Shown one piece after another: positions 46,010 to 54,535 of a stretch of 64,000 bases of DNA. The number at the start of each line of letters is the position of its first letter. Within the stretch, counting starts at the first letter, position 1. The DNA lies in the NCBI GenBank assembly GCA_007119345.1, contig SKPV01000010.1, positions 1-64,000 of the forward strand, written 5' to 3'. A program made the translations under genes and the position numbers. The notes under the pieces are model-generated. The model had not been told where the DNA came from. It saw only the letters and a list, made by a program, of their open reading frames with translations, and searched no databases. The DNA is from Halovivax sp. (lineage in GTDB: Archaea > Halobacteriota > Halobacteria > Halobacteriales > Natrialbaceae).

Positions 46010-46795
46010 TCACTCGCCGCCGAACTCCGGATCACGGTCCTCGAGTCGCGCCTCGAATCCCTCCCGGTAATCGGCGGTATCGTCGAGTTCCAGTCCGAGC
46101 GTCCGCTCGTACTCTAGCCCGCGTTCCAGCGGCGTGTCGAGCGCCGCGTTCAACGCCCGCTTTCCGTTTCGGAGCCCGAGCGGGGCGTTCTCGCAGAGCC
46201 GATCGGCGAGGGCTCGCGTCCGGTCGTCGACCGCCTCGGGATCGCAGACCTCGTGGACGAGACCGATACGGTGGGCCTCCTCCGGATCGACGTAGTCCGC
46301 GGTCAGGACGAGTTCTTTGGCCTTCGATAGCCCGATCAACCGCGGAAGTCGTTGGGTCCCGCCGCCGTGGGGAAAGGTCCCGAGGCTGGTCTCGAGCAGA
46401 CCGTACTTCGCGTCGCTCCCGATGACGCGGAGGTCACACGGTAGCGTCAGTTCGAACGCGCCGGCCGGCGCCGCCCCCTTGATGCCGGCGACGACCGGCT
46501 GGCGCGCTCGCTCGATCGACGACAGCAGCGTCGGGAACGCCTCGTCGTCGAAACTCGTCGACTCGACCCGTTTACGCATCATCTCCAGGTCCATCCCCGC
46601 GGAGAACACCGGCCCCTCGCCGAGCAGCGTGATCGCCCAGATGTCGTCGTCGGCGTCGAGTCGACGGAAGGCCTCGGTCAGGTCCTTCATGAGGTCGACG
46701 GTCATCGCGTTTCGTTTCCCCGGCCGCGACAGGTAGACGTCAGCCCGTCGACCCTCGCGATCGATCTTGGCCAGGCCGCTACCGACCGTTTGCAT
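46010..46795 (-). CDS. Enoyl-CoA hydratase/isomerase
   Basis: This 261-residue protein from ATG 46795 has a ctaagtacc box about 27 bp upstream. Crotonase features are PGKRNAMTVDLMKDL, FSAGMDLEMM, the oxyanion-hole segment AGIKGAAPAGAFEL, and the two catalytic Glu positions in LLETSLGTFPHGGG and KAKELVLTADYV. It hydrates trans-2-enoyl-CoA in beta-oxidation or a related route. Partner enzymes are at 51943 and 54536, not adjacent. Confidence 0.93.
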   Translation of the reverse strand: MQTVGSGLAKIDREGRRADVYLSRPGKRNAMTVDLMKDLTEAFRRLDADDDIWAITLLGEGPVFSAGMDLEMMRKRVESTSFDDEAFPTLLSSIERARQPVVAGIKGAAPAGAFELTLPCDLRVIGSDAKYGLLETSLGTFPHGGGTQRLPRLIGLSKAKELVLTADYVDPEEAHRIGLVHEVCDPEAVDDRTRALADRLCENAPLGLRNGKRALNAALDTPLERGLEYERTLGLELDDTADYREGFEARLEDRDPEFGGE

Positions 46796-46920
46796 GGGAA
46801 TGCGTTCCAGCTACCGGTACTTAGTCCCCTGCGTCGGGGAAACGACCGACGAATTTCCCGGACGCACGACCGGAGCGATTCGTCGGCGAGCCGGCGTTCG
46901 CCCCCGCGGGTTCGTGCGGG

Positions 46921-47748
46921 TCACGTCGAATCGCGGGCCAACGCATCGATGACGCGGCAGGCGTTCTTCGAGAACGCCCGCCAGAGTTTGTCTTCCGAGA
47001 CGTCGAGGGTGAGGATCTCCATGACCGCGACGTTCGGGTGACTCGCGGGCGCCCCGCTCCCGAAGAACACGCGATCCGGATGCTCCAGCAGCGCGCGCTC
47101 GAGTTGTTCCCGGTACCGGACGAAGCTGGTGTCGAGGTAACAGTCGTCGAAGCGTTCGAGCAGGTCGATCATCTCGTCCATGTGGTCGCGGTTCAGCGGG
47201 TGGCCGCCGAAGTGGCCCACGACGACCGGAAACGAACGCTCGAGAACGGTCTCCGCCAGAACGGACGGGGGCGCGTCGACTCCGCCGCTGACGATGACCG
47301 GGAGGTCGACGTCCTCGAGCGCGACGAGCACGTCCTCGTCGGGGAGGCCGTCGATCGCGGGATCCAGCGTGAACCCGTGAAACCGGTCGTCGTAGGCGTA
47401 TTGCTCGACGTCGGCCGGCGTCGTGTGCCACTCCCGTCGTCGAGAGACGGCGTTGCGAACGCGGCTCGCGCGGCCGGTTGCCAGCGACCGCGGGCCGTTT
47501 ATGCGCGCGAAGGCGACGAACGGCCGGTCGACGCTCAGCCTCGCCACGCCGTTGTTCGCCTGCAAGTGGCTCGTCTCCCGGAGGGGGTCCGGGCTGACGA
47601 CCGCGCGAACGATCCCGGCCTGGTGCATCTCCCGCTCGAGGCGTTCGGGCGAGATCGGGTGACCGCGATCCCGGATTCCCGGCCCCTCTTCGGGCGTCAA
47701 CCGCGCGTTGACGTCCACCACCCGAAACCCGTGTTCCAGCTCCAGCAT
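46921..47748 (-). CDS. Amidohydrolase-family protein (TIM-barrel)
   Basis: ATG 47748 (MLELEHGFRVVDVNARL) is preferred because a TATA-like acaatatgg lies about 27 bp before it; this gives 275 residues. The barrel strands include VVDVNARL, GFTLDPAIDG, PVIVSGGVDAP, VVGHFGGHPLN with a metal-type His, CYLDTSFVRY and VFFGSGAPASHP. It resembles the amidohydrolase_2 (ACMSD-like) group. The N-terminal HxH is not clear (VDVNAR), so metal binding is uncertain. Substrate unknown. Confidence 0.82.
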   Translation of the reverse strand: MLELEHGFRVVDVNARLTPEEGPGIRDRGHPISPERLEREMHQAGIVRAVVSPDPLRETSHLQANNGVARLSVDRPFVAFARINGPRSLATGRASRVRNAVSRRREWHTTPADVEQYAYDDRFHGFTLDPAIDGLPDEDVLVALEDVDLPVIVSGGVDAPPSVLAETVLERSFPVVVGHFGGHPLNRDHMDEMIDLLERFDDCYLDTSFVRYREQLERALLEHPDRVFFGSGAPASHPNVAVMEILTLDVSEDKLWRAFSKNACRVIDALARDST

Positions 47749-48037
47749 CTGTGCACCCGTAGCGACCGGACCCATATTGTGCTACCGGCCTCGTCCCGAT
47801 AGACGCCGCCCGCGGGTCCGCTCCGACGGGCGGCGAAGGCGCCGGCGAATCGGGAGTCGGCGATCGATCGTGGACGGGTCACTCGAGACCGCGGATGGCC
47901 ACCGAGACGAGCGACCGACCGTCGGGAATCGCAGCGATCGATGCGGAAGCGAGCGCCGGCGGTCGGGCCCGCAGGGGGTCGTCCCGGTGCGTTAACGGTT
48001 AGCAATCGCCAGACGGAGCGAACGCCTAGGGAAACAG
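47749..48037. other. Gap before the thermosome, no gene
   Basis: Divergent promoters only; no credible coding sequence. Confidence 0.5.
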
Positions 48038-48045
48038 TTATATAG
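48037..48045 (+). promoter_or_regulatory. TATA box of the thermosome gene
   Basis: gttatatag is a strong archaeal TATA box about 38 bp before ATG 48080, leaving a leader of about 10-17 nt. A heat-inducible thermosome promoter is expected. Confidence 0.7.
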
Positions 48046-48079
48046 AAGTGCTGGTGATACATCTACTGAGGATTCAATC

Positions 48080-49657
48080 ATGGCACAACAGCGACGCATG
48101 GGTGGACAGCCGATGTTCATCCTCAGCGAGGACAGTCAGCGGACCGAGGGCCGAGACGCCCAGTCGTCGAACATCATGGCCGGGAAGGCCGTCGCCGAAG
48201 CCGTACGGACGACGCTCGGTCCCCGCGGGATGGACAAGATGCTCGTCGACTCCAGCGGCGAGGTCGTCATCACCAACGACGGCGCGACCATCCTCAACGA
48301 GATGGACATCGAGCACCCCGCCGCCCAGATGATCGTCGAGGTCGCCGACACCCAGGAGGAAGAAGTCGGCGACGGTACGACGACGGCGGCGGTCATCGCG
48401 GGGAACCTTCTGGCCGAAGCCGAGGACCTGCTCGATCAGGACGTCCACGCGACGACGATCGTCGAAGGCTACCACGAGGCCGCCCGCATCGCCCTCGAAG
48501 CGATCGACGAGCAAGTGCTCGAGGCTGACGTCGACGAGGAGCTCCTCCGTCAGGTCGCAGAATCCAGCATGACCGGGAAGGGCACCGGCGGTCTCACCCC
48601 CGCCCAGCTCGCCGAGACCGTCGTCAGGGCGATCGACCACGTCGCCGACGACGACGGCGTGCGCCGGGACGACGTCTCCCTCTACACGCAGATCGGCGCC
48701 TCCACCAGCGCGACCGACCTGATCGAGGGTATCGTCATCGACGAGGAGCCAGCCCACGAGGCCATGCCGTCGACCGTCGAGGACGCGGACATCGCGATTC
48801 TCGACGTCGCCCTCGAGGTCCGCACCGGCGAGATCGACGCCGAGTACTCGATCGACTCGATCGACCAGCTCAACGCCGCCCTCGACCACGAAGAGCAGGA
48901 GCTTCGGGGCTACGCCGAGGAGATCGTCGACTCCGGCGCCGACGTCGTCTTCACCACCGCCGACGTCGACGACCGCGTCGCGTCGTTCCTCGCTAACGAG
49001 GGCGTCCTCGTCTTCGCGGACCTGAAGAAGAAGGACGCCCGCAAGATCGCGTCCGCGACCGGGGCGAAGCGCGTCGGCGCGCTCGCCGACCTGACCGCGG
49101 ACGACTTCGGTCACGCCGACCGCGTGCGGACCGATACCTTCGGCGACGACGAACTCGCGTTCGTCGAGGGCGGCGCGGCCGCCGAAGCCGTCACCGTCTT
49201 CGTCCGCGGCGGCACCGACCACGTCGTCGACGAACTCGAGCGCGCGGTCGGCGACGCCCTGGACGTCGTCGCCACGGCCCGCGACTCCGGCGAAGTCGTC
49301 CCCGGCGCCGGCGCCAGCGAGATCGCCATCGCGGACAAGATCCGCGCCGAGGCCGCCGGCATCGAGGGCCGCAAGCAGCTCGCGGTCACCGCCTTCGCCG
49401 ACGCGATCGACGTCGTCCCGCGCACGCTCGCCGCAAACACCGGCCGCGACCCGATCGACGCGCTCGTCGACCTGCGCGCCGCCCACGAGGCCGAGGGTCG
49501 CGCCGGTCTGATCACCGACGGCGAGACCGTCACCATCGACGATCCCGTCGACTTCGGCGTCGTCGACCCCGCCGACGTCAAGCGCGAAGCGATCGAGAGC
49601 GCGGCCGAGGCCGCGACGATGATCGCCCGCATCGACGACGTCATCGCCGCCGAGTAG
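48080..49657 (+). CDS. Thermosome (group II chaperonin) subunit
   Basis: This 525-residue protein has the chaperonin signatures [55 protein letters not shown] and [17 protein letters not shown], so the ATPase site is complete. It forms the double-ring folding chamber with other thermosome subunits. The chain ends [11 protein letters not shown] with no Gly/Met-rich tail; with that length it resembles the CCT3 type of Haloferax, though assignment to a named subunit is inference. Confidence 0.96.
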   Translation: MAQQRRMGGQPMFILSEDSQRTEGRDAQSSNIMAGKAVAEAVRTTLGPRGMDKMLVDSSGEVVITNDGATILNEMDIEHPAAQMIVEVADTQEEEVGDGTTTAAVIAGNLLAEAEDLLDQDVHATTIVEGYHEAARIALEAIDEQVLEADVDEELLRQVAESSMTGKGTGGLTPAQLAETVVRAIDHVADDDGVRRDDVSLYTQIGASTSATDLIEGIVIDEEPAHEAMPSTVEDADIAILDVALEVRTGEIDAEYSIDSIDQLNAALDHEEQELRGYAEEIVDSGADVVFTTADVDDRVASFLANEGVLVFADLKKKDARKIASATGAKRVGALADLTADDFGHADRVRTDTFGDDELAFVEGGAAAEAVTVFVRGGTDHVVDELERAVGDALDVVATARDSGEVVPGAGASEIAIADKIRAEAAGIEGRKQLAVTAFADAIDVVPRTLAANTGRDPIDALVDLRAAHEAEGRAGLITDGETVTIDDPVDFGVVDPADVKREAIESAAEAATMIARIDDVIAAE

Positions 49658-49865
49658 GACGGATCCGTCCGTCACCGTTCCTCCCGAACCGTCCCGGTTT
49701 CGAGCGGTCGACCTCGCCGAAGCCGCTCGCCGCGCCGGGGAGCCCCGACGGTCACCGGTACCATTTGTTCACACGTGTCAATATGTCCCGGGATGACGAA
49801 CGAGTGGACGCGAGACCGGACGCGGCGAATCGAAACCGCCGGCGTCAGGGCGGCGATGTTGAATC

Positions 49866-49925
49866 TCGAAACGGGATACTGACCTTCGAAACGGGATACT
49901 TACCTTCGAAACGGGAACGTACCAC
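49866..49925. repeat. 20-bp tandem repeat, three copies
   Basis: tcgaaacgggatactgacct at 49866, its single-base variant at 49886 and a diverged copy at 49906. It overlaps the 5' side of the broken HalOD1 gene. Confidence 0.8.
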
Positions 49926-50196
49926 ACCCGAGGGGACCGTCGACCGACGATGCGGTGGTGCCGACGATCGTGGTGACGGTCGCGGCAGCCGTCGGCGACG
50001 AACCGTTCCGACTGGAATCGCTCGCGTCGACGATCGATCCGGACGCTCTGGAATCGCTGGTAGCACACCGTGTACGCCGGTCGGAGGCCGACGACCGCGT
50101 TTGCTCGCATTCGCCGACGCGGAGCGTACGATTACCGCGAGCGGCGACGGCTACGTCCTGGTCGACCCCGCGTCCGAGACCGGTCGGTTCGATTGA
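49883..50196 (+). pseudogene. Broken HalOD1 gene
   Basis: One frame (about 49952-50070) gives VPTIVVTVAAAVGDEP and LASTIDPDALESLVAH, the first two HalOD1 blocks. The closing hairpin, LLAFADAERTITASGDGYV, is found only in the next frame, ending with a stop at 50194-50196. A frameshift in the middle and no clear start suggest a decayed copy. The order and spacing match the intact HalOD1 at 18867. Confidence 0.5.
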
Positions 50197-50955
50197 TCAG
50201 CGTCCCTCGAAGACCACGGGATCTCCCGCGACCAGGCCGAACGCGTCGTCGCCTCGTCCCCGGTTGGCGGCGAGTTCGACGTTGCCGTGGCTGCCGACCA
50301 CCACCACTCGTTCGCCCGGTTCGACCGCCGCGAACGTCTCTCCGACCGGGACCCGCGCGCCGTCGACGCGAACACGTTCGCGGTCCGCGAGAAACGAGCC
50401 CGGCACGTTCGTGATCACGTTTCCGAAGGCGTCGACGACCAGTACCTCCCCGCGAGCCCGGTCCTCGCTGACGTCCGCCTTCGGGAGCCGCAATTCGACC
50501 GGCTCTTCCGCCGGCGTCAGCCGATCGAGGTTCCCGAGCTCGTCACGATCGGCGTCGTGGACGAGCGCCGCGGTCGGCGCGAAGACGTCCCGGCCGTGGA
50601 ACGTCGCGCTCTCGGCGTCGGCGTCGTCGACGACGAACCACTCGACCGGACCGTCACCGGACAGCGAACGTCCCACCGGTCCCAACACCCCGTTGTCGGG
50701 CCCCACGAGGACGTGCTCGCCCGACCGGCCCACCAGGGCGTCGCGGTCCGTCCCGACGCCCGGATCCACCACGACGAGGTGGACCGCCGGCGGAAAGTGC
50801 GGAAGCACCTCCCGCAGCCAGAAGGCTGCCGCCCGAACGTCCTGTCGAGGCAGGTCGTGCGCGACGTCGACGAGCCTCGCGTCCGTCCGCTGCAGGATGA
50901 CGCCCTTCATCGCCGCGGGGTACGGCGACCCGAAATCGGACGTGAGCGTGATCAT
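50197..50955 (-). CDS. SAM hydroxide adenosyltransferase (DUF62, SAM hydrolase)
   Basis: This 252-residue protein from ATG 50955 begins MITLTSDFGSPYPAAMKGVI, with HLVVVDPGVGTDRDAL and the active-site FHGRDVFAPTAAL. DUF62 enzymes split S-adenosylmethionine to adenosine and methionine using water; fluorinases are relatives but the chloride/fluoride residues are not apparent. The C-terminal domain has VDAFGNVITNVPG, expected for the family. Physiological role in archaea unclear. Confidence 0.93.
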   Translation of the reverse strand: MITLTSDFGSPYPAAMKGVILQRTDARLVDVAHDLPRQDVRAAAFWLREVLPHFPPAVHLVVVDPGVGTDRDALVGRSGEHVLVGPDNGVLGPVGRSLSGDGPVEWFVVDDADAESATFHGRDVFAPTAALVHDADRDELGNLDRLTPAEEPVELRLPKADVSEDRARGEVLVVDAFGNVITNVPGSFLADRERVRVDGARVPVGETFAAVEPGERVVVVGSHGNVELAANRGRGDDAFGLVAGDPVVFEGR

Positions 50956-51059
50956 GGTGAGACGACACGGACGCGTCGACTAATCGTCGTCGGTCCGGGA
51001 CGGTTCCGATCGACCGCCGCATCCGTGCCGACGCGGGCGACGGGTTCTCCTAGACGCAC

Positions 51060-51165
51060 GGGCAACTCAGTCGTCGGAGCCGAGTGAGGGCGGCTCAGAC
51101 GTCGGAGCCGAGTGAAGGAAACGTAGTCGCCGGAACCGAGCGAGGGCAACTCAGTCGTCGACGAG
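51060..51165. repeat. 28-bp tandem repeat copied from a gene's 3' end
   Basis: Units of 28 bp start at 51060, 51088, 51116 and 51144 (gggcaactcagtcgtcggag plus ccgagtga, with variation). The last unit contains the stop codon of the minus-strand gene at 51151, and the first repeats the same stop-containing actcagtcgtcg. Confidence 0.9.
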
Positions 51166-51741
51166 CTCGCGCGCGTTGTGTCGCCACGTACGGACGTGCA
51201 GGACGTTCAGATCGAGGACCGACGCGACTTCGCCGGCGTGGATCGTCGCCAACCGCTCTGCGGAACCGACCCCCGCCTCCGCGAGTCGGTCGGCGTTCGC
51301 TCGGCTGACGCCCGTCACGGCCGTCACCGGCGTCGGTTTCGGGTACGGTCGCTCATCGGGTTCGTCTCGCCCGATCGTGCTCGAACGTTCGCGAGCGGCC
51401 TCGAAGCCTTGCCAGTCTTCGCCGGCGCTGGCGGCGATCCACTCCCGCTCGGCGTCGCCGAGACCGGCGACCGTCGCCGACCGGCGGTCGAGATCGCCGT
51501 CCGCGTCGAACGACCACGGCAGCGAGAATCGGCGCCTGAGTCGGTCGGCCACGGACTCCTCCAGCCCGTCGTCGAGCAGCATCCGGTAGGAGTAATCCTT
51601 CTCGACGACGCCCGCCGGGTCGATCCCGGCGTCCTCGAGGGTCGCCGCATCCACCTCGGCCTCCTCGAGGGCCGACAGCTCGTCCGAGTCGAGCTCGCGG
51701 ACCGGTTGTCCCACCTCTTCGACGACGTCTTTCTCGCTCAC
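51151..51741 (-). CDS. Helix-hairpin-helix protein (DUF7409-like)
   Basis: GTG 51741 (MSEKDVVEEVGQPVRELDSD) is preferred: the frame continues upstream to ATG 51843 or 51870 but with non-acidic, un-haloarchaeal sequence. The protein is 196 residues, acidic and helical. One HhH region is LSALEEAEVDAATLEDAGID and a second TGVSRANADRLAEAGVGSAE near 150, both of the kind that bind DNA or other proteins. I think it belongs to the haloarchaeal DUF7409 group. Divergent from 51943. Confidence 0.75.
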   Translation of the reverse strand: MSEKDVVEEVGQPVRELDSDELSALEEAEVDAATLEDAGIDPAGVVEKDYSYRMLLDDGLEESVADRLRRRFSLPWSFDADGDLDRRSATVAGLGDAEREWIAASAGEDWQGFEAARERSSTIGRDEPDERPYPKPTPVTAVTGVSRANADRLAEAGVGSAERLATIHAGEVASVLDLNVLHVRTWRHNARELVDD

Positions 51742-51942
51742 GCCATCACCCTGAGTTATCTGAAGGTGGAAGTCGGCCGTCTTGAACGTTGCCCTCCCGG
51801 TACCGATTCCGAGAATCGTGAGACGGCTTTTCGCGACACGCATTTCACGCCGTCGCATAGTCCGCGTCACGGAACCCGAACCCGCTCGACCGATCCGTCA
51901 CGGATCGCCACCTTAACGACGCTCTCACGGAAACTCCGACGC

Positions 51943-52797
51943 ATGGTACGAGACGATATCGACACGATCGGCGTCGTCGGCGCAGGCACGATGGGCGCCG
52001 GCATCGCCCAGGTCGCCGCCACCGCCGGCTACGACGTCGTCATGCGGGACGTCGAGGAGTCGTTCGTCGAGTCCGGCTTCGACTCGATCGAGGACAGCCT
52101 CGACCGATTCGCCGGGAAGGACGCGCTGGAGGACGATCCCGCGACGATCCGCGAGCGGATCGCGGGCACGACCGACTACGACGACCTCGCCGACTGCGAC
52201 GCGGTCGTCGAGGCGGTGATCGAAAACCTGGACGTGAAGAAGGACGTGTTCCAGGAGCTCGAGCGCGTCTGTGACGACGACGTCCTCCTCGCGACGAACA
52301 CGAGCACCCTCTCGATCACCTCGATCGCCGCGCCCCTCGACCGTCCCGAGCGGGTCGTCGGCCTCCACTTCATGAATCCGGTCCCGATCATGGAGGGCGT
52401 CGAGGTCGTCGTCGGCGAGAAGACGACCGACGACGTCGTCGCGCTCGCCCACGACCTCGCCGAGGAGCTGGGCAAGACCACCTGGGAGTCCGACGACAAG
52501 CCGGGCTTCGTCACCAACCGGATCCTGATGCCCTGGATCAACGAGGGAATCCGCGCATACGACGAAGGCGTCGCCTCGAAGGAAGACATCGACCGCGGCA
52601 TGACGCTCGGGACCAACGTCCCCATGGGCCCGCTCACGCTGGCCGACCACATCGGACTCGACGTCTGTCTGCACGCCTCCGAAACGCTCCACGAGGAGCT
52701 CGGCGACCGGTACAAACCCGCCTACCTCCTCAAGCGGAAGGTCGAGGCGGGCGACCTCGGCAAGAAGTCGGGCGAAGGCTTCTACGAGCACGATTGA
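51943..52797 (+). CDS. 3-hydroxyacyl-CoA dehydrogenase
   Basis: This 284-residue protein starts at ATG 51943; accttaacg lies about 29 bp upstream. NAD-binding GVVGAGTMGAGIAQVAATAG, the NTSTLSITSIAAPLDRPERV segment, HFMNPVPIMEGVEVV (catalytic His) and GFVTNRILMPWINEGIRAYD identify 3-hydroxybutyryl/3-hydroxyacyl-CoA dehydrogenase. It acts in beta-oxidation or butyryl metabolism. Ends in the GKKSGEGFYEH signature. Confidence 0.96.
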   Translation: MVRDDIDTIGVVGAGTMGAGIAQVAATAGYDVVMRDVEESFVESGFDSIEDSLDRFAGKDALEDDPATIRERIAGTTDYDDLADCDAVVEAVIENLDVKKDVFQELERVCDDDVLLATNTSTLSITSIAAPLDRPERVVGLHFMNPVPIMEGVEVVVGEKTTDDVVALAHDLAEELGKTTWESDDKPGFVTNRILMPWINEGIRAYDEGVASKEDIDRGMTLGTNVPMGPLTLADHIGLDVCLHASETLHEELGDRYKPAYLLKRKVEAGDLGKKSGEGFYEHD

Positions 52798-52854
52798 GGC
52801 ACAGACCGGACGTAGAGTGATAGATTATTTGCCAATTTCGGCGGTCCGCCAGCA

Positions 52855-53115
52855 GTGCGCCTCCGCTATCACCGATACAAGATCGTCGCCGGGGTCCTCT
52901 GGAGCGCCGGGGCACTCCTCGCCGGCGGCCACGCCGTGACTCGCTACGAGAGGCACCAAAACCGCCGGTTCTGGCACTTCGAGATCGTCAACGAGTCGAC
53001 CGAGGCCGTCACGCTAGGGGTGACGGTCGAGAGCGACGATACCGTTCTCGCGCGCACGGAACGCCTCGTACCGGCCACGGACGGCGAATCACGGCGCGAG
53101 ATCCACGACCGCTAA
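52855..53115 (+). CDS. Small single-pass membrane protein
   Basis: GTG 52855 is supported by gattattt 26-33 bp upstream. The 86-residue protein has a basic start, one helix (IVAGVLWSAGALLAGGHAV), then a beta-rich part (FWHFEIVNESTEAVTLGVTV) ending abruptly. It looks like an N-terminal anchor plus a short outward domain, perhaps truncated. Function unknown. Confidence 0.65.
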   Translation: MRLRYHRYKIVAGVLWSAGALLAGGHAVTRYERHQNRRFWHFEIVNESTEAVTLGVTVESDDTVLARTERLVPATDGESRREIHDR

Positions 53116-53161
53116 ATGAAAGATTCCGCCGAGTGGGACGTCCGTGCCGAACTCGGCGACC

Positions 53162-53228
53162 GACGACTCGAGCTCACGTCCCCGGAGATCATAGACCCAC
53201 GACTCGAGCTCACGTCCCCGGAGATCAT
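53162..53228. repeat. 36-bp tandem duplication
   Basis: acgactcgagctcacgtccc and 10 further bases recur at 53162 and 53198. Open frames on both strands cross it, but I see no real gene between 53116 and 53353. Confidence 0.8.
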
Positions 53229-53353
53229 CGACCGACTCGACGGGTCGGCGCGGGCGACAGATTGTGCACGCGTCTCGATCGTGTTGGCCGAGGTCGGGGC
53301 GCTCGAGAGTCGAGTCGGGCCATCCACCGTCCGTCGACGCTCCAACGGCCGGG

Positions 53354-54412
53354 TCAGCGGTGGAGCGGATGTTCGGCCATCTCCGCGCGGAGGTCGGCGA
53401 GCTCCGCCCGGTCGACGCCCTCGTCGAACCGCCGGATGAGCGCGTACACCTCCTCCCGGGAGACCTTGAGGTCGCCGTCGCGCACTCCGTCCGACGGCCG
53501 GCGGCGCAGCTCGCGGATCGTCCCGACCGCCAGGAGGTACGGAATCGCCCACGCCGCGAGCCGGTTACCGTGACGCTCGGGAAGCAGTTCCAGGTACCGC
53601 TGGGCGTCGTCCAGGTAGTCGGCGGCGTGGTCGGCCAGTCGGCGCACGACCCGCGCCACGGCGAGGCGGTTCGACTCCGCGGCGATGTCCGACGGGTCGA
53701 TCCCTTCGTCGGCGAGCCACGCCGCCGGGAGGTAGACGTCGCCCCTGTCGCGGTAATCGGACGCGGCGTCTTTCGCGACGTTGACGAGCTGGAGGAGCAT
53801 GGAGAACGAGCGCGCGTTCGCCGCGAGTGCGCGCGCCCTCCACTCCTCGACGTCGCGGGTCACCAGCTCGGTCACGAGCGTGCCGACGGTCCCGGCGACG
53901 TACCAGCAGTACTCTTCTAACTCCGCGATCGTGCGGAGCCTGACGGAACCGTCGTCCGCGTACCGATCCGCGAACATCGCCATCCCGCCGACGAGTTCCC
54001 GAATCGGCGGCCGCATCCGCTCGCGCGGTTCCCGGGCGAGCGCTTCGAACGTTCGGATCACCCGCGGACTCTCGGCCACCGAAACCCAGTCGGGCGATCG
54101 CTTCCCGTCGGGGTCGGTCGGAATCAGGGGAGAAACCGCGGTCAGAAAGTCCGCACCGTCGTAGCCGTCCGTCGGATCGAGGACCCTGTCGTAGCGCGCT
54201 AGCGCGGCCGCGCGCTCAGAAAGCGAGAGGTGGCCGGCGTCCTCGATCGTATCGGCGACGCGACAGCAGAGGTAGCCGACGCAGACGTGACTCGCCATCG
54301 GTTCGGCGAGACGATCGACCGTGATCGCGAAGGTGCGCGACACGTCGGCCATCGCCGACCGGCACCAGTCGAGGTCGGCCGAGCGGGGGCCGGTCGGTTC
54401 CGAGGGCATCAT
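53354..54412 (-). CDS. Squalene/phytoene synthase
   Basis: ATG 54412 (or 54409) gives 352 residues; the minus-strand cttttttgta box is about 28 bp upstream. The first Asp-rich motif is CVGYLCCRVADTIEDAG, the second RDRGDVYLP, with AELEEYCWYVAGTVGTLVTEL between. LCCRV-DTIED is closer to squalene synthase than to CrtB. It joins two prenyl diphosphates to squalene (or phytoene). The product cannot be fixed from sequence. It is divergent from the acyl-CoA dehydrogenase. Confidence 0.9.
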   Translation of the reverse strand: MMPSEPTGPRSADLDWCRSAMADVSRTFAITVDRLAEPMASHVCVGYLCCRVADTIEDAGHLSLSERAAALARYDRVLDPTDGYDGADFLTAVSPLIPTDPDGKRSPDWVSVAESPRVIRTFEALAREPRERMRPPIRELVGGMAMFADRYADDGSVRLRTIAELEEYCWYVAGTVGTLVTELVTRDVEEWRARALAANARSFSMLLQLVNVAKDAASDYRDRGDVYLPAAWLADEGIDPSDIAAESNRLAVARVVRRLADHAADYLDDAQRYLELLPERHGNRLAAWAIPYLLAVGTIRELRRRPSDGVRDGDLKVSREEVYALIRRFDEGVDRAELADLRAEMAEHPLHR

Positions 54413-54535
54413 CCAGTACCCGGGGGTACGGCGGCCGATACAAAAAAGGCGCGGCCGACGGTAGCGAGGGGGCGCCGCGGCGGGAGACGTCTCCGAATGC
54501 GAACAGTAAAGGGTCGACCGACCGTTCTTCCGCGC

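Noticed and set aside
49765..50196. 143-residue intact protein
   Set aside because: Only its last ~30 residues look real (HalOD1 hairpin); the earlier HalOD1 part is in another frame, so a broken gene is the better reading.
53116..53439. 107-residue plus-strand frame after 53115
   Set aside because: Its first half is the 36-bp duplication and the rest is antisense to the synthase; no family pattern.
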